Shown one piece after another: positions 1-8,762 of a stretch of 64,000 bases of DNA (positions are counted from its first letter, which is position 1; every line of letters begins with the position of its first letter). Source of the stretch: Aureispira anguillae (GTDB taxonomy: Bacteria > Bacteroidota > Bacteroidia > Chitinophagales > Saprospiraceae); contig NZ_AP026867.1 of the NCBI RefSeq assembly GCF_026000115.1, forward strand, positions 1,147,501 to 1,211,500, given 5' to 3'. Position numbers and translations under genes: made by a program. The notes under the pieces were generated by a model, which saw nothing but the letters and a program-made list of their open reading frames with translations, searched no databases and was not told the DNA's origin.

Positions 1-1
1 G

Positions 2-1501
2 CTAGACATCAGTACCACACCAGGAAGTTTGAAAACAATTAAATATCCAATGGCTGGACAAAAAAGCGAATATGCGAGCATTGGTATTTATGATACAAAA
101 ACCAATAAAACAGTTTATTTAAAAGTAAAAGGGCCAAAGGATCAATATCTAACCAATTTGGGCTGGGGACCAGAAGAGAAATTTGTTTATGTTGCTGTTG
201 TAAACAGAGAACAAAATCATGCTTGGCTCAATAAATATGATGCGTTAACAGGAGATTTTATCAAGACCTTATTTGAAGAAAAACACAGCAAATATGTTGA
301 ACCAGAACATCCTGTTTGGTTTATTCCTGGTAACAACAAGGAATTTTTGTGGTGGTCAGAGCGTGATGGTTTTATGCACTTGCACCGCTTTAATACGGAT
401 GGAAAATACCTTGGACAAGTAACAAAAGGCAAGTGGGTAACCTTGAATATTCTAGGGTTAGATCATACTGGCAAAAATATCTTGGTTACGGGAACCGATG
501 AGTCTGGCTTGAATACAACGCTTTATTCTGCTCCGTTGGCAGGAGGGAAAGCGTCTAAGCGATTGGTGCAAACAGATGGTATCCACCGCTTTTCTTTGAG
601 TAGTTCTAAAAAATATGTGGTTGACAATTATTCTGATATTAAGACACCGCATATTTCTCGTATTATTGACCTAAAAGAAAAGACTAAAAATACCTTGCAT
701 ATTGCTAAAAATCCTTATGAAGGTTATAAAATTGCTAAACCAGAATTGCTTACCCTAAAAGCTAAAGATGGAACCCCCTTGCAGGCTCGTATGATCAAAC
801 CAGCAGATTTTGATCCAACTAAAAAGTATCCTGTTATCGTTTATGTTTATGGTGGTCCTCATGCACAAATGGTCAAAAACAGTTGGTTGGCTAGTGCTAG
901 CTTGTGGATGTATCATGCAGCCAACAAAGGTTATTTGGTTTTTACATTGGATAATAGAGGGTCTGCTAATAGAGGGCTTGAATTTGAAAATGTAATCCAT
1001 AGACAGTTGAGTAAGAATGAAATGGAAGATCAAATGGTAGGTGTTGATTATTTAAAAACACTGCCTTATGCTGATACCGATAAAATGGCGGTGCATGGTT
1101 GGTCTTATGGTGGTTTTATGACGACTTCGTTGATGCTAAAATACCCAGATGTATTTAAGGTAGGTGTTGCTGGTGGACCTGTAACCGACTGGAATTATTA
1201 TGAGGTGATGTATGGCGAGCGTTATATGGATAAACCAGAAGAAAATCCAGAGGGATATAAAGAAACACAACTTAAAAATTATGTAAAAAATCTAAAAGGA
1301 GACCTTTTGTTGATTCACGGAACGGTAGATGATGTTGTTGTTATGCAACATAATTTAGCACTTGTTCAAGCCTTTGTTGATAATGGTATCCTAATGGATT
1401 TTTTCCCTTATCCAATGCATCCACACAATGTAAGAGGAAAGGATAGAATTCACTTGATGAATAAGGTTTTGACTTATATCGATGAAAAACTAGCTAAGTA
1501 A
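2..1501 (+). CDS. S9 family prolyl oligopeptidase / DPP IV-like peptidase, 5' end cut by window
   Basis: This is the C-terminal part of a dipeptidyl-peptidase IV-type serine peptidase. The frame is open to the window edge (the first full codon is at base 2), so the TTG at base 29 is not a real start and the N-terminus lies outside. Numbering residues from base 29, about 1-240 resemble the end of the DPP IV beta-propeller and 240-490 the alpha/beta-hydrolase domain. The nucleophile is Ser359 in GWSYGGF, the acid Asp434 in HGTVDD, and the base probably His466 in HPHNVRG. The family removes N-terminal dipeptides, often X-Pro, and usually acts outside the cytoplasm in Bacteroidota. A hairpin follows the stop. 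The exact specificity cannot be told from this part. Confidence 0.93.
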   Translation, partial: LDISTTPGSLKTIKYPMAGQKSEYASIGIYDTKTNKTVYLKVKGPKDQYLTNLGWGPEEKFVYVAVVNREQNHAWLNKYDALTGDFIKTLFEEKHSKYVEPEHPVWFIPGNNKEFLWWSERDGFMHLHRFNTDGKYLGQVTKGKWVTLNILGLDHTGKNILVTGTDESGLNTTLYSAPLAGGKASKRLVQTDGIHRFSLSSSKKYVVDNYSDIKTPHISRIIDLKEKTKNTLHIAKNPYEGYKIAKPELLTLKAKDGTPLQARMIKPADFDPTKKYPVIVYVYGGPHAQMVKNSWLASASLWMYHAANKGYLVFTLDNRGSANRGLEFENVIHRQLSKNEMEDQMVGVDYLKTLPYADTDKMAVHGWSYGGFMTTSLMLKYPDVFKVGVAGGPVTDWNYYEVMYGERYMDKPEENPEGYKETQLKNYVKNLKGDLLLIHGTVDDVVVMQHNLALVQAFVDNGILMDFFPYPMHPHNVRGKDRIHLMNKVLTYIDEKLAK

Positions 1502-1518
1502 TTAAAGAACAAATATAG

Positions 1519-1553
1519 ACCATTCGCTAAGTACAGCGTATTTAGCGAATGGT
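1519..1553 (+). terminator. Hairpin after the S9 peptidase
   Basis: Twelve-base perfect inverted repeat (1519-1530 with 1542-1553) and an 11-base loop, 18 bases after the peptidase stop. No long T run follows, so it may be a weak terminator or an mRNA 3'-end stabiliser. Confidence 0.5.
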
Positions 1554-1582
1554 TACTTACCGTTGAGTAACTGAGAAAAGAC

Positions 1583-2284
1583 ATGGGAACGATCCATAAA
1601 AAAATAGATCAAGCAATAATTGATGACTTGTTAGTGACCATTCCGAGGGGAACGGTTGATATGAGAGATGATCGAACCAAAAAAACTTGGTCGGTTAACA
1701 TTGATTGTTTTAAACTATCTAAGTTTCCAATAACGCAAGCATTGTATAGAACAGTAACTGGCAATAATCCTTCAACATTCATGGGGGATCAACTACCAAT
1801 TGAGACTGTTTCTTGGATTGATGCAGTAAATTTTTGCAATGAATTATCAGAATCTTTCGGAAAGGATAAATGCTATACCATTGATGTAACAACTGGAATT
1901 GCTGCCTTGAATTCTGAAGCCAATGGGTTTCGATTGCCCACAGAGGCGGAATGGCAATATGCTTGTCAGGCAGGAACGAAAGATATTCGGCATGGAGCAT
2001 TAAATGAAATTGCTTGGTTTAAAGACAATTCCAATAATCAAACTCAAGCAGTGGGACAAAAAAAACCGAACAATTGGGGGCTTTATGATATGTTGGGAAA
2101 TGTTTGGGAATGGTGTTCAGATATTTATGATGAAACGGTTTACGGAACCTATCGTGTCTTTCGGGGGGGCGGTTGGTGCGACCAAGAAAGGAGTGTTATG
2201 GCAACAACTCGAAGAAGAAGCCATCCTTTCTCGTTTAAAATAGATGACCTAGGATTCAGAATAGGAATGAACTCAAAAAAATAA
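1583..2284 (+). CDS. Formylglycine-generating-enzyme fold (SUMF1/FGE-sulfatase domain) protein, probably not a true FGE
   Basis: The 233-aa protein is essentially one FGE-sulfatase domain (C-type-lectin-like fold). Family signatures are FRLPTEAEWQYAC (117-129), NNWGLYDMLGNVWEWC (163-178), RVFRGGGWCD (191-200) and LGFRI (223-227). True FGE enzymes use two cysteines five residues apart near the C-terminus to oxidise a sulfatase Cys. Here the first aligns with Cys199, but the second position is Ser204. That points to a non-FGE member of the fold, as in proteins that bind ligands or serve other oxidases. There is no signal peptide, so it is cytoplasmic. No sulfatase gene is nearby. Confidence 0.85.
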   Translation: MGTIHKKIDQAIIDDLLVTIPRGTVDMRDDRTKKTWSVNIDCFKLSKFPITQALYRTVTGNNPSTFMGDQLPIETVSWIDAVNFCNELSESFGKDKCYTIDVTTGIAALNSEANGFRLPTEAEWQYACQAGTKDIRHGALNEIAWFKDNSNNQTQAVGQKKPNNWGLYDMLGNVWEWCSDIYDETVYGTYRVFRGGGWCDQERSVMATTRRRSHPFSFKIDDLGFRIGMNSKK

Positions 2285-2362
2285 AAAATAACCGCTAATA
2301 GGCGTATCGTTCATGGCTGAGAACCAAAGCCACGATACCGTGCACAAAACGCAATAATTAAT

Positions 2363-2890
2363 ATGGGACTAATTGCTTTAGAGGGGATGGAGTTTTATGC
2401 TTATCATGGCTTTTATGAAGAGGAACAATTAATAGGAGGGGATTATATTATTGATGTATATTTGGATACCGATTTTGATGCAGCTTCCTATAACGATGAG
2501 TTGGATGTTACGATTAATTATGAAACAATTTATCGTATTGTGAAGGTAGAAATGCAAAAAAACTCTAAATTGTTGGAAGCCATAGCAAGGCGAATCATTG
2601 AGAAAATAATAGGTATTTGCAAGACCGTACAAGCCATTAAAATTCGAGTGACAAAAAAACATCCTCCTTTGGGGGCTAGTGTACAACGAGCTTTTATAGA
2701 GCTAGAAGAAAGCTATGTGGTTCAGTGCAATAAATGTAAACGTCCTTTTCTTTCTCATCATCATGGAGATTGTTGGACCAAACATGGACAGATTTACCCT
2801 GAAACACGGGCAACATTAACCCGTACCTTTGGGCCTAATATTTGTTATAATTGCTTGCTTCCTCATTTTATTAAGGCTCGAAAAGATTAG
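2363..2890 (+). CDS. folB: Dihydroneopterin aldolase with C-terminal cysteine-rich (CWC-like) tail
   Basis: Residues 1-118 form a complete dihydroneopterin aldolase, which cleaves 7,8-dihydroneopterin to 6-hydroxymethyl-dihydropterin in folate synthesis. Visible family features are YAYHGFYEEEQLIG (12-25), NYE (52-54), LLEAIA around Glu72 and the VTKKHPPLG stretch holding the expected catalytic lysine (98-99). FolB is normally about 120 aa; this one continues to 175. The tail has Cys122/Cys125, HHHGDCW with Cys137, and Cys161/Cys164 in CYNCLLP, a spacing that resembles the small cysteine-rich CWC proteins of Bacteroidota and suggests metal binding. folE, the first pathway enzyme, lies 6.4 kb downstream on the other strand, so they are not co-transcribed. 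Confidence 0.88.
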   Translation: MGLIALEGMEFYAYHGFYEEEQLIGGDYIIDVYLDTDFDAASYNDELDVTINYETIYRIVKVEMQKNSKLLEAIARRIIEKIIGICKTVQAIKIRVTKKHPPLGASVQRAFIELEESYVVQCNKCKRPFLSHHHGDCWTKHGQIYPETRATLTRTFGPNICYNCLLPHFIKARKD

Positions 2891-3017
2891 CAGTAAAGGG
2901 CTTTATTTGGTTACCTAAAATCTGAGTGTTGGATAAAAGCTTAATTTTAGATTGGCGTGCTTTTGGTTTAACAAGGAATGTACTTATAATTTAATAACTC
3001 ATAATAGTCTAAGAATA

Positions 3018-3752
3018 ATGAAAAGAATTACTATTTGGATGTTTTGTTTTTTAACAGCATTTTCTTTATCTAACTGCGATACAGTACAAGATATTGTTAA
3101 TACCACTTTGGGCAGTAGTTCAAGTAGTGGTGGTGGTCTAAGCAACGACCAGATTGTTTCGGGCTTAAAGCAAGCCCTAATACAAGGGACTTCAAATGGA
3201 GTGAATGTATTATCAGTAAAAGATGGTTTTTTCAAAAATGCAGCCGTGAAGGTATTGTTTCCGCCAGAGGCTCAAAAGGTAGAAAAAACATTGAGAGATG
3301 TTGGAGCAGGACAAATTGTAGATTTGGCCGTAGAAAAAATCAATCGTGCTGCTGAAGATGCCGCAAAAGGAGCGAAGGATATTTTTATCAACGCAATTAC
3401 CAAAATGACGGTAAATGATGCCATGAACATATTAATGGGAGCCGATAATGCTTGCACCAATTATCTCAGAAAATCTACTTCTTCTGCTTTGTTTACTTCC
3501 TTTAATCCTGTCATCAAAAAATCGCTCAACCAAGTGGGGGCTTCTGATGCATGGGGAACGGTAATGACCAATTATAATAGAATCCCATTTGTAGAAAAAA
3601 TCAACCCAGATTTGGACGATTATGTAACCAACAAAGCAATGGATGGGGTATTTCACATGATTGAAAAAGAAGAGAAATTAATCAGAAAAGATCCCGTTAA
3701 GCGAGTAACTGATTTGCTTAAAAAGGTATTTGGAATGCAAGACAAAAAATAA
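3018..3752 (+). CDS. DUF4197 family lipoprotein
   Basis: The ATG at 3018 is preferred over the earlier in-frame ATG at 2952. Starting at 3018 gives a clean lipoprotein signal peptide (MKRITIWMFCFLTAFSLSNC, lipobox LSNC), while the longer start puts an unlikely leader in front. The mature part begins with a Ser/Gly-rich linker and then matches the DUF4197 pattern: LSNDQIVSGLKQAL, a nonpolar AAVKVLFPPEAQKVE block, and a largely helical body ending in KDPVKRVTDLLKKVFG. DUF4197 proteins are common in Bacteroidota and Proteobacteria and have no firm function. It should sit on the periplasmic face of a membrane. It stands alone, with spacing on both sides. Confidence 0.85.
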   Translation: MKRITIWMFCFLTAFSLSNCDTVQDIVNTTLGSSSSSGGGLSNDQIVSGLKQALIQGTSNGVNVLSVKDGFFKNAAVKVLFPPEAQKVEKTLRDVGAGQIVDLAVEKINRAAEDAAKGAKDIFINAITKMTVNDAMNILMGADNACTNYLRKSTSSALFTSFNPVIKKSLNQVGASDAWGTVMTNYNRIPFVEKINPDLDDYVTNKAMDGVFHMIEKEEKLIRKDPVKRVTDLLKKVFGMQDKK

Positions 3753-4116
3753 TTTGTTGTTTTGGAGGTTGGGCTTTTGTGTTTTATGGATTGAAATAGA
3801 GCCGAAATTGAAAACCAAGCCATGAAATGACGAAAAAAAAGTCTTAAAATTATAGCTTTCGCTGTACAACTTGAAGTATCTTCTCGTTTGTAAGGTAAAA
3901 AAATGTCCTTGCTTATAGAGAATAATGCTTCAAGTTTTTTTTTGCATAACTTCTTTGTAAATTTGACGAATTCAAAATTTGAAACCTCTACCCAATAAAA
4001 CAGGTTGGACTGTGGTTGGGAAGATATTATTATTAAAGTTGATGTAGCATACAAACTTTTTTTAATAATAGATACTTCCACGGAAGTATTGGGTTAAACA
4101 AACAGAACAAAAATTT
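3753..4116. other. Gene-free stretch with a short inverted repeat before the next gene
   Basis: No convincing gene is present. The only structure seen is an 8-base inverted repeat with a 2-base spacer (ATACTTCC, AC, GGAAGTAT) at 4072-4089, 27 bases upstream of the next ATG. It could be an operator or a 5'-UTR hairpin. A long minus-strand frame here overlaps the DUF4197 gene and has no recognisable content. Confidence 0.4.
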
Positions 4117-6069
4117 ATGACCATTTTGAAAGCATTTTTCAAGTTGTACTTGTTGAGTTTTTTAATGTTATATACTTATCGTAGCAATGCTCAACAACTA
4201 AGTTTAGTACCACTTGAAAGCAACCCTGTTATTCTAAAACATTTAAAAGATCATCCTTTGAGTGCTGCTAGAAATAACCAAGTTTGTCCCACCGATACCT
4301 TGACCTTGCCATTTTTTGATGATTTTGCAACAACCAACATTTATCCTAATTGCAGTCGTTGGCAAGACAATCACGTTTTCATTAATGCTGATATGGCCTA
4401 TAATCCTCCTTCGGTAGGAGTGGCAACATTTGATGGGCTATCGCCTAATGGTTCTCCTTATGATGCGCTGTCATCTCCAGCTTTGGGCAAACCTGCCGAT
4501 ACCTTAACTTCACAGCATATTAATTTGTCGGGAAAAACGAGCAACGATGCTATTTTTTTGAGTTTCTTTTACCAAAAACAAGGCTTGTCGGATCGCCCTG
4601 AAGTACAGGATTCTTTTATCCTAGAATTTAAAGACATCAACGATGTTTGGGTAAGAGTATGGGAAGAAGAAGGGGTAGCCGATTCGGTATCTTCTAATGT
4701 TATTCTTCCTTTCGAGCAGCAATATATAGCAATAGACAGTACTTATTTTCTATACGATGGATTTCAATTTCGTTTTAGAAATTTAGCCGCTATTGCGGGA
4801 AACAACGATCATTGGCACTTGGATTATGTGATGTTGGATGAGAATAGAACCAATAATGCAGATACCTTGCACCCAACATATGGTAGTTATGCGGATGTAG
4901 CATTTACACATCGAGCTTCTTCTCCATTAAAAGATAACTTGACCGCAATGCCTTGGAGGCATTTTGATGCTGCAACTTGCTGGGGAACAACGTTGAAAAT
5001 CCAGAATTATAACCACAACCATAGTCAGGTTGCTACCTTGGATAGACAATGTACGGTCAATGAAATCAGCCCCAATACTACTTCTTTGTTGGTAGAAGGG
5101 ATTCCTGCTGTAGGAGCTTATGGACCAAGTCCTAATACGAATGATAGTTTAACGCATACCATTGTGAATAACTATGCTACATTCAACCCAATCGAGAAAA
5201 CAGTTTTGGAAACCACTTACACGATCTTAAATCCATCTGGTTTTCAAAGTAATCCTATTTTTGAGCCCAATGATACAACTCGAACACAGACGGTTTTGGA
5301 TAATTATTTTGCTTATGACGATGGAACCGCCGAAACTCGCATCATTGCTCAAGGATTAGGAACTAAAATAGCAGTAGAATACAAAGCAGAGGTAACCGAT
5401 ACGCTTCAAGGTATTTATATTCACTTGCCTTACTTTAGAAATAGAGATGCTGAAAGAGATTTTGTAAATATCAAAGTTTGGGTAGATAGCTTGTCCAATG
5501 ATTCAGAAGTTTTTTCTAGAGATTTGCACCATTTGCGTTATAGATGGGGATTTAACGGGTTTTATTTTGTAGATTTAGTCGATTATAATGGCGATAAATT
5601 TTTGATCCCATTACATGCTGGACAAACTTTTTATGTAGGTTGGCAACAATCAATTGGTACAAATGTGCCTGTTGGTTTTGATCGAAGTACAGACAATAAA
5701 GACAAAACTTGGGTTGGAGTTGGTTCTACTTGGACAAATTCAACCGTTAGTGGTAGCGTTATGATTCGTCCTTTGTTGTCTCCTGATAGCAATTATACGC
5801 TAATTCCTGTTCAACGATTAGAAGAAGCGACTAATAATTTGACGATTTATCCAAATCCTACCAAGGACATTTTAAATTTAGAATTAGAGCATTACGAACA
5901 AGTTGATGGCTATACCATCAGTATTCACAATGCACTAGGACAAATCGTTTATACAGCTGGTTTCGAACAACAACTTAATTTAGGAACATGGAACACTGGT
6001 TTGTATATTTTGACATTGAGAAATGAGCAAGGGAAAACGATTGCGCAACAAAAAATTATAAAACACTAG
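4117..6069 (+). CDS. Secreted protein with T9SS type A C-terminal sorting domain
   Basis: 650 aa. An N-terminal signal peptide (hydrophobic core at about 8-20, ending SNAQQ) and a C-terminal block of about 75 residues (LTIYPNPTKDILNLEL, then IHNALGQIVY, GTWNTGLYILTL and IIKH) form a typical type IX sorting domain. The protein is therefore predicted to be exported by Sec and then moved across the outer membrane by the T9SS. The middle, with DTLTLPFFDDFA near the start and repeated beta-rich stretches, has no catalytic motif I recognise. It resembles large Bacteroidota surface proteins that are annotated only by the sorting domain. A perfect palindrome just after the stop probably ends its transcript. 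Confidence 0.85.
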   Translation: MTILKAFFKLYLLSFLMLYTYRSNAQQLSLVPLESNPVILKHLKDHPLSAARNNQVCPTDTLTLPFFDDFATTNIYPNCSRWQDNHVFINADMAYNPPSVGVATFDGLSPNGSPYDALSSPALGKPADTLTSQHINLSGKTSNDAIFLSFFYQKQGLSDRPEVQDSFILEFKDINDVWVRVWEEEGVADSVSSNVILPFEQQYIAIDSTYFLYDGFQFRFRNLAAIAGNNDHWHLDYVMLDENRTNNADTLHPTYGSYADVAFTHRASSPLKDNLTAMPWRHFDAATCWGTTLKIQNYNHNHSQVATLDRQCTVNEISPNTTSLLVEGIPAVGAYGPSPNTNDSLTHTIVNNYATFNPIEKTVLETTYTILNPSGFQSNPIFEPNDTTRTQTVLDNYFAYDDGTAETRIIAQGLGTKIAVEYKAEVTDTLQGIYIHLPYFRNRDAERDFVNIKVWVDSLSNDSEVFSRDLHHLRYRWGFNGFYFVDLVDYNGDKFLIPLHAGQTFYVGWQQSIGTNVPVGFDRSTDNKDKTWVGVGSTWTNSTVSGSVMIRPLLSPDSNYTLIPVQRLEEATNNLTIYPNPTKDILNLELEHYEQVDGYTISIHNALGQIVYTAGFEQQLNLGTWNTGLYILTLRNEQGKTIAQQKIIKH

Positions 6070-6074
6070 ACTAG

Positions 6075-6104
6075 AACGGTGCAAAAATATATTTTTGCAC
6101 CGTT
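6075..6104 (+). terminator. Perfect 30-bp palindrome after the T9SS protein
   Basis: Two 15-base arms (6075-6089 and 6090-6104), starting six bases after the stop at 6069, followed by only a short T run. Likely a transcript end. Confidence 0.65.
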
Positions 6105-6181
6105 TCATATTGTTCGTAAAGCAGCAAAATCTGTTTTGAGGACAATGGAATAATGAATAAAAGTAACTAGAAAAAAAGAAC

Positions 6182-6898
6182 ATGAAAGTAGATATTTTAG
6201 CAATTGGTGTACACCCCGATGACATAGAATTATCTTGCTGTGGAACGTTATTGCATCATATTGCAATGGGAAAAACAGTGGGGTTATTGGATCTTACTTG
6301 TGGTGAATTAGGAACGAGGGGAACGGCAGAAATTCGTCTACAAGAAGCAGAAAATGCTTCTCAAATGATTGGCGCAGTGGTAAGGGGAAACTTAGAAATG
6401 GAGGATGGCTTTTTTGAGTACACCAAAGAAAATATGCTTAAAATTGTAGAAATCATTCGTTTGATGCGCCCTGAAATTGTTTTGGCGAATGCAATCTCTG
6501 ATCGTCATCCCGATCATGGACGAGCGGCTAAATTAACTGCTGATGCTTGTTTTTATGCAGGTCTTCGTCGAATTGAGACAGAGTGGGAAGAGGAAGCACA
6601 AGAGGCTTGGAGACCCAAAGCAGTTTATCATTATATTCAAGATCATAATTTGAAACCAGATTTTGTAGTGGATATAAGCCCTTATATGGACCGAAAAATT
6701 GAAATTATTCAAGCTTATAAATCTCAGTTTTACGATCCTAATTCAAAAGAGCCTAAAACGCCAATCTCTGGAATGGATTTCTTGGAGTCCATTAAGGGCA
6801 AAAATGCAATGTATGGTCGCCCTGCTGGATTTGCTTATGGGGAAGGTTTTATGGTAGCGAGAACCATTGGGGTAAACAATATTTTTGACTTGGTATAA
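6182..6898 (+). CDS. bshB1: Bacillithiol biosynthesis deacetylase BshB1
   Basis: 238 aa, the usual length for this LmbE/PIG-L family zinc deacetylase. It removes acetate from GlcNAc-malate to give GlcN-malate in bacillithiol synthesis. The N-terminal metal motif is HPDDIE (His11, Asp14) and the second is DRHPDHGRA (His109, Asp111, His112). The C-terminal block GKNAMYGRPAGFAYGEGF is the part that separates BshB1 from other LmbE proteins. It is cytoplasmic. The next gene, an OsmC-type protein that may reduce peroxides with thiols, follows 66 bases later on the same strand, so a shared redox role is plausible. No bshA or bshC lies in this window. Confidence 0.93.
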   Translation: MKVDILAIGVHPDDIELSCCGTLLHHIAMGKTVGLLDLTCGELGTRGTAEIRLQEAENASQMIGAVVRGNLEMEDGFFEYTKENMLKIVEIIRLMRPEIVLANAISDRHPDHGRAAKLTADACFYAGLRRIETEWEEEAQEAWRPKAVYHYIQDHNLKPDFVVDISPYMDRKIEIIQAYKSQFYDPNSKEPKTPISGMDFLESIKGKNAMYGRPAGFAYGEGFMVARTIGVNNIFDLV

Positions 6899-6964
6899 CA
6901 ATCTAAAGCAATTCGTTTGCGAGCGAATAGTAAAATAGCAACTTCTAATAAATTTTTAAAACAG

Positions 6965-7366
6965 ATGACATCAAATGCAGTTTATTTAGGCGAATTGAGG
7001 GTAGAAGCTACACACCTTAAGTCAGGAGAAATTATGATTACAGATGCTCCTATAGATAACAATGGAAAGGGGGAAGCTTTTTCTCCTACGGATACAGTTG
7101 CTACCGCCTTAGCGACTTGTATGCTTACTATAATGGGAATTCGTGCCAGCAAAAAAGGAATTAACATCCAAGGAGCCAAAGCAGAAATCACCAAAACAAT
7201 GGCTTCTAATCCTAGAAGAATTTCAAAAATAGAGGTGAAGATTTCCATGCCTAAGATTGGCATAGAGAGCAATTTTCAAGAACTTTTAGAAATGGCGGCA
7301 AAATCTTGCCCTGTAGCTCAAAGCATACATCCAGATATTGAACAAATCGTTGATTTTGTTTGGTGA
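6965..7366 (+). CDS. OsmC family protein
   Basis: 133 aa from the ATG at 6965; the frame extends upstream to a TTG at 6917, but that adds residues unlike the family. OsmC/Ohr proteins are small thiol peroxidases acting on organic hydroperoxides. The two conserved cysteines are present as Cys52 (ALATCMLTIMGI) and Cys115 (KSCPVAQSIHPD), the usual positions. The short form without an N-terminal extension is of the YhfA/OsmC-like type. It lies just downstream of bshB1 on the same strand, which fits a thiol-redox neighbourhood. I cannot say whether it is a peroxidase or a relative with another substrate. Confidence 0.88.
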   Translation: MTSNAVYLGELRVEATHLKSGEIMITDAPIDNNGKGEAFSPTDTVATALATCMLTIMGIRASKKGINIQGAKAEITKTMASNPRRISKIEVKISMPKIGIESNFQELLEMAAKSCPVAQSIHPDIEQIVDFVW

Positions 7367-7457
7367 TTTGAAGAAAGTAATAGAATAACCAACAGATATA
7401 AAAAATTCCCCAACTGCTATCAATAGAGACTATTATAAAACTATTAATTACAAGATT

Positions 7458-8255
7458 ATGCGCAGTTTATTAGGATTGCTGATTTTATGCTGCCTACTGG
7501 GGCAGACACAAGATTTACTTGCCCAAAAAAGAAAGGGAAGAAAAGAATACAAGGTTTTTGATGAAAACACCAAACCTCCAAATGGCTTTTTGGTAGATTT
7601 TTCCTACGGGGTTCATTTGCCATTTGCAGACATGGCAGAGAATTTTAAATATAACTTTTCATTAGCAGGGAAGATACAATATATTTTTTCAAACAATTTT
7701 GCAGTTGGATTGGTTGGAGATTATCAGTTTGTAGACGATTTAAAAACAGATGTTGTCGCAAACCTTAGAGAAGAAGAAGGTTCTATTATAGATCGATTTG
7801 GGCAATTGTCAGATGTTCATTTAGGACAACGTGGTTTTTTTCTAGGAGCTAGTGTAAGTTATCTAATTCCCGTACTTAAAAAATATAAGCGCTCAGGGAT
7901 TGAGGTACGTTTTGAGGGAGGTTATCAGCAGCATTGGGTTCGGATAGAAGTCTTGGGAGGAGATATTTTTGCTCTATCTGATGAGTATAAAAAAGGGTAT
8001 GATCGAATGACGACAGGTTTTGCTATGCGCCAATATATTGGTTACCGTCATTTGGATAAAAATCGCTTATTGAATTTCTTTGGAGGTTTTGATATTATGC
8101 AGGCTTTTACTAAAAATAGAAGAGGGTATAATTTTGATACAGGACAAGTAGACAATAAAGATCGAATTGATATTTTAATCGGCTTTCGTGTAGGAGTAAC
8201 ACTTCCTATTTATATTTATACTCCTGAAACACAAGAGGATATTCGCTTTTATTAG
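7458..8255 (+). CDS. Predicted outer-membrane beta-barrel protein
   Basis: 265 aa with a signal peptide (MRSLLGLLILCCLLGQTQDLLAQ) and then alternating aromatic/polar strands typical of a small outer-membrane barrel: GFLVDFSYGVHLPFADM near residue 43, repeated strands ending in aromatic residues, and FRVGVTLPIYIYTP near the end. A basic stretch (KRKGRKEYK) follows the cleavage site. No specific family is recognised. It is the only gene between OsmC and a shared terminator, and its promoter region is AT-rich with no clear site. Confidence 0.7.
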   Translation: MRSLLGLLILCCLLGQTQDLLAQKRKGRKEYKVFDENTKPPNGFLVDFSYGVHLPFADMAENFKYNFSLAGKIQYIFSNNFAVGLVGDYQFVDDLKTDVVANLREEEGSIIDRFGQLSDVHLGQRGFFLGASVSYLIPVLKKYKRSGIEVRFEGGYQQHWVRIEVLGGDIFALSDEYKKGYDRMTTGFAMRQYIGYRHLDKNRLLNFFGGFDIMQAFTKNRRGYNFDTGQVDNKDRIDILIGFRVGVTLPIYIYTPETQEDIRFY

Positions 8256-8285
8256 AATTAGAATCTATTTTTTACGCAAAGTATA

Positions 8286-8321
8286 AAACCTGCCCTCAAT
8301 TTGACAAAAGGGGGCAGGTTT
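8286..8321. terminator. Bidirectional terminator between convergent genes
   Basis: Ten-base stem AAACCTGCCC (8286-8295) with GGGCAGGTTT (8312-8321), flanked by A-rich and T-rich sides. It lies between the plus-strand barrel gene and the minus-strand lipoprotein gene and can serve both. Confidence 0.8.
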
Positions 8322-8327
8322 ATTTTA

Positions 8328-8762
8328 TTAGGAAATACTATCTTTCTTAACATTATCAACTTCTACCATCAAAACTTCATCCAGAAGAGAAATTTCTTTA
8401 CCAATTTCAATTGGTAGGGGCAAAGCAGTAGTAGGAACCAATACAATCCCTTTATGTTCTTCGTCAATCTCAAATGGATCTGTAATCTCTAATCCATAAG
8501 TATCCAACAATAGTTTAAATTTACTATCTTTTTGGGTAGACATTTGTTCTAAATCACCATTATAGATAACTGTAAATGTTATTTTTTTTGCTTTTTCAGA
8601 TTCTTCTAGAAATGCTCTTGTACTACTTTTTAGCTTTTCATTAGACATGGTATCTAAAATAGTTGTTCCAAATGAATTATCAATGACGGATTCATTACAA
8701 CTTATGGTAATTGTGAAAAAAAATATAAAAGCTAAAATATTGGTAATTGAGGAAAATTTCAT
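8328..8762 (-). CDS. Small lipoprotein of unknown function
   Basis: 144 aa. The N-terminus is a lipoprotein signal (hydrophobic run to TITISC, Cys22). The remainder is a mixed charged domain with a KKITFTVIYNGDLEQM strand (about 59-74) and a proline-rich IVLVPTTALPLPIEIGKEI stretch near 106-124. No family is recognised. It is transcribed toward the barrel gene and shares its terminator. A gap of about 520 bp without genes lies upstream of its start. Confidence 0.7.
   Translation of the reverse strand: MKFSSITNILAFIFFFTITISCNESVIDNSFGTTILDTMSNEKLKSSTRAFLEESEKAKKITFTVIYNGDLEQMSTQKDSKFKLLLDTYGLEITDPFEIDEEHKGIVLVPTTALPLPIEIGKEISLLDEVLMVEVDNVKKDSIS

Noticed and set aside
3653-4081. 142-aa minus-strand open frame after the DUF4197 gene
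   Set aside because: It overlaps the end of that gene, has low-complexity Phe/Ser/Ile content and no recognisable domain or start context.
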